DNA of 6,865 nucleotides. Origin: an uncultured Clostridia bacterium (GTDB lineage: Bacteria > Bacillota > Clostridia > Oscillospirales > CAG-272). Shown here in pieces: positions 4,931-6,865 of the stretch (position 1 is its first letter; each line of letters starts with the position of its first letter). Below the pieces are notes generated by a model. That model did not search any database. It worked only from the letters and a program-made list of their open reading frames with translations, and had not been told where the DNA came from. Location: assembly GCA_937934385.1 (NCBI GenBank), contig CALGZV010000170.1:1-6865 (forward strand). The letters run 5' to 3'. Position numbers and translations under genes: made by a program.

Positions 4931-5689
4931 TTACTTTTTTTCGTTATTATCCTTAACGATACCGAGATCCTTTGAAAGCCAACCTATGCAGGGCATACCG
5001 GGATCCTCGAATCCGGCTGTAGGAGCCGCCCAATAGATAGCGTTGGATATGATTTTAATAACATTCTCGTTGTGAAAAGAACGGCATGACTCATGGCCGG
5101 GCTGGAAATAGAAAATCTTACCGAGCCCGCGATAGAAGCAGCAGCCTGAACGAAGGATATTTCCTGTCTCAAACCAACTTCCGAATACGATTTCATCAGG
5201 ATTTCCGACACAGAAAGGCTCGGAATAAAGCTCCTCAGAATCGAGATGTATGTATGGGGGAAGCCCCTTTGCGATTGGATGCTGCGGAAGCAGTGTCCAC
5301 ATAATCTCATTTACATTATCTCCCCATGAAAGAGAGCCTGTAGTTCCGACAAGAGCGCCGAAAGGCTTCGAAGCATGCGCGGAGTGAAGCGCGATAAAAC
5401 CCATTCCGTTTCTTCTTACACGATCGCATATACGTGCAACAAGAGCGTCGTCAACTTCGTGATGACGCATATGTCCCCACCATAGAAGAACATCCGTATT
5501 GTTAAGCACTTCATCAGGAAGTCCCTGGTCGGGATCGTCAAGGGCCGCAAGACGTATCTCAAAATCCGGATTAGGATCAAGATACTTTTTTATAGTAGCG
5601 TGAAGACCGTCCGGATAAATAGCGCGGACTTCATCGCTGTGCTTTTCGTGTGTAAATTCATTCCATATTGTTACTCTGATCTTGCTCAT
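4931..5689 (-). CDS. thuA: ThuA-family protein, copy 2 with canonical motifs
   Basis: It encodes 252 residues, typical of stand-alone ThuA-domain proteins. Features seen are VTIWNEFTHEK at 6-16, WWGHMRHHEV at 70-79, LHSAHASKPF at 101-110, GTTGSLSWGDNVNEI at 115-129, LLPQHPIAKG at 133-142 and FYFQPGHE at 193-200. The repeated His, Asn and Glu residues in the first three motifs look like the family's active or ligand-binding site. There is no signal peptide, so it is probably cytoplasmic. The family is tied to disaccharide use through ThuB-type oxidoreductases, but no such partner is in the window. GGAGGA is five bases before the ATG. The gene has its own upstream region with a -10 box and a palindrome, after the terminator of a sugar-transport ATPase gene. 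It is followed by repeat copy B and the divergent paralog at 3925-4677. Confidence 0.9.
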   Translation of the reverse strand: MSKIRVTIWNEFTHEKHSDEVRAIYPDGLHATIKKYLDPNPDFEIRLAALDDPDQGLPDEVLNNTDVLLWWGHMRHHEVDDALVARICDRVRRNGMGFIALHSAHASKPFGALVGTTGSLSWGDNVNEIMWTLLPQHPIAKGLPPYIHLDSEELYSEPFCVGNPDEIVFGSWFETGNILRSGCCFYRGLGKIFYFQPGHESCRSFHNENVIKIISNAIYWAAPTAGFEDPGMPCIGWLSKDLGIVKDNNEKK

Positions 5690-5710
5690 TTTTATCCTCC
5701 AAAGGATTAA

Positions 5711-5740
5711 ATTATATTTTATCGGTATAATTCCGATAAA
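5711..5740 (-). promoter_or_regulatory. Candidate promoter and palindromic operator of thuA copy 2
   Basis: A perfect palindrome, TTTATCGG (5718-5725) and CCGATAAA (5733-5740) around seven bases, lies directly upstream of a TATAAT -10 box on the minus strand (5711-5716). At a 17-base spacing the -35 hexamer is TTATCG, a poor match, so the palindrome sits where a regulator would control polymerase. The regulator is unknown and is not in the window. Confidence 0.55.
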
Positions 5741-5792
5741 TCAAAAATAAATTACCGCGCAGCCGGAAACCACAAAGCTTCCGGCTGCGCGG
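5741..5792 (-). terminator. Terminator of the ugpC/msmX-type gene
   Basis: A perfect 14-bp GC-rich stem (5755-5768 with 5779-5792) has a 10-base loop. On the minus strand it is followed by TAATTTATTTTTGA. It lies about 147 bases past the ATPase stop and just before the thuA copy 2 promoter region, so the two genes appear to be separate transcripts. Confidence 0.8.
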
Positions 5793-5938
5793 CGTGGTCC
5801 TGCTGAATGCTCCTTCCGGAGCTTTGTTCAGATGTTAAGCCGGCATTACTGCGCCGATAGATAAGCCGATCCCGAAGCGATAGGAATAGCTATACCTTAA
5901 ATAAAACCGATTTATATACGGCAAAATTTTTTACGGAA
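5793..5938. other. Long 3' untranslated stretch after the ATPase gene
   Basis: About 146 bases lie between the ATPase stop and its terminator. The only clear structure is a small hairpin GCTCC/GGAGC with a four-base loop (5809-5822). I see no open frame with a ribosome site and no match to the dispersed repeat. Confidence 0.4.
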
Positions 5939-6865
5939 TCAGTGGACAATGCATCTCTCTGTGTCTTTATCAAAGATATGAACTCTTGATATATCAACAC
6001 CGACCTTAACCGTATCGCCTGCTCTTGCAGTAGAGTGAGGAGATACGCGTGCAATAAGATTCTGCTCGTCAACAACGAGATAGAGATATATCTCAGCGCC
6101 CATAAGCTCGGTAACTTCGACATATGCATCAAACGTAGCGCCGTCCCTTGCCGCAACAACGTCGGGATCCTCTGAGATACACTCAGGACGGATACCGATA
6201 ATAACCTCTTTGTTCGCATATTCCTTAAGTGCAGGGTTCTCAGCTTTTTCTTTAGGAAGCTTAAGCGATACATTTCCGAACTCTACAAACATATCATCGC
6301 CCTTATTTGCAAGCGTGCAGTTGATAAAGTTCATCTGAGGTGTTCCGATAAAGCCCGCAACGAAGATGTTTACAGGCAGATCGTAAAGGTTCTGAGGAGT
6401 ATCGACCTGCTGGATTATGCCGTCCTTCATAACAACGATACGAGTAGCCATCGTCATAGCCTCGACCTGGTCATGCGTTACGTATACAAAAGTTGTTCCG
6501 ACCTTCTTATGAATCTTTGTGATCTCTGTTCTCATGGCAGCGCGGAGCTTAGCATCGAGGTTCGAGAGAGGCTCGTCGAGAAGGAATACCTTAGGCTCGC
6601 GGACTATAGCGCGTCCGAGAGCAACACGCTGCTTCTGACCTCCGGAGAGAGCCTTCGGACGTCTGTCAAGAAGGTGTGTGATATCGAGGATACGTGCAGC
6701 TTCCTCAACGCGGCGCTTGATCTCCTCCTTCGGAGTCTTGCGGAGCTTAAGTCCGAAAGCCATGTTATCGAAAACCGTCATATGCGGATACAGAGCGTAG
6801 TTCTGGAACACCATCGCAATATCTCTGTCTTTCGGAGCAATATCGTTTACGAGACGGTCGCCTAT
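5939..6865 (-). CDS. ugpC: Sugar ABC transporter ATP-binding protein (UgpC/MsmX/MalK family), N-terminus outside the window
   Basis: The frame runs off the right edge; 308 C-terminal residues are visible of about 365-370 usual for the family, so Walker A is missing only because the window ends. The visible part starts IGDRLVNDIAPKDRDIAMVF, typical of the family. Next come the Q-loop Gln21, signature LSGGQKQR at 73-80, Walker B VFLLDEP (Asp97, Glu98), D-loop SNLD at 101-104 and H-loop His131. A C-terminal TOBE/MalK-like regulatory region follows from about 180. The protein powers uptake of sugars at the inner face of the membrane by pairing with permeases. In Firmicutes MsmX-type ATPases often serve several sugar importers, and none of the other subunits is seen here. 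The stop is TGA at 5939-5941, followed by a long 3' stretch and a terminator. The name ugpC follows common annotation; glycerol-phosphate transport is not implied. Confidence 0.94.
   Translation of the reverse strand: MGDRLVNDIAPKDRDIAMVFQNYALYPHMTVFDNMAFGLKLRKTPKEEIKRRVEEAARILDITHLLDRRPKALSGGQKQRVALGRAIVREPKVFLLDEPLSNLDAKLRAAMRTEITKIHKKVGTTFVYVTHDQVEAMTMATRIVVMKDGIIQQVDTPQNLYDLPVNIFVAGFIGTPQMNFINCTLANKGDDMFVEFGNVSLKLPKEKAENPALKEYANKEVIIGIRPECISEDPDVVAARDGATFDAYVEVTELMGAEIYLYLVVDEQNLIARVSPHSTARAGDTVKVGVDISRVHIFDKDTERCIVH

Noticed and set aside
3925..5689. A trehalose utilisation operon.
   Set aside because: The name comes from the rhizobial founder gene. No ThuB-like oxidoreductase, trehalase or phosphorylase is in the window, and terminators break up the units.

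Overview
The window looks like a low-to-moderate GC Firmicute of the Clostridia, most likely a gut or rumen Oscillospiraceae/Ruminococcaceae-type bacterium. The grounds are a type I dockerin with near-identical paired calcium loops, a BspA-like leucine-rich repeat surface protein, a SigV/RsiV-type ECF sigma and anti-sigma pair, an MsmX/UgpC sugar-transport ATPase, strong GGAGG ribosome sites and AT-rich intergenic DNA. The assignment is an inference from gene families; there is no rRNA or other marker here.

Left part (1-2056, plus strand): three tightly packed genes. The 3' part of an SGNH/GDSL-type hydrolase overlaps a GTG-started ECF sigma factor by four bases (GTGA), which overlaps a membrane anti-sigma factor of RsiV type by one base (TAATG). 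A 17-bp perfect stem with flanking A and T runs ends the operon. By analogy with SigV-RsiV this is probably an envelope-stress (lysozyme-type) response, with the SGNH protein a candidate cell-wall or glycan esterase or acyltransferase.

Middle (2122-3760, minus strand): one secreted protein carries LRR_5 repeats, a cohesin-like domain, an acidic Thr/Pro linker and a C-terminal dockerin. It has its own convincing promoter (TTGCAA-17-TATAAT with TGA extension) below two long A-tracts. Its LRR and cohesin parts are clearly more AT-rich than its dockerin.

Right part (3800-6865, minus strand): two tandem ThuA-family paralogs, each with its own regulatory DNA, lie downstream of the C-terminal 308 residues of a UgpC/MsmX/MalK-family ATPase. 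A terminator separates the ATPase gene from thuA copy 2. A palindromic candidate operator lies in front of copy 2, and a terminator-like hairpin sits directly in the leader of copy 1. The theme is carbohydrate uptake and metabolism, but the substrate cannot be read from the sequence.

The most unusual structure is a pair of about 166-bp dispersed repeats (2122-2290 and 4762-4927), about 82% identical over their core, in the same orientation. They are rich in hairpins, have AT-rich inverted ends, and each begins within four bases of the stop codon of a minus-strand gene. They could be MITE-like elements or a recurrent structured 3'-UTR RNA, and the second copy may supply a promoter to the next gene.
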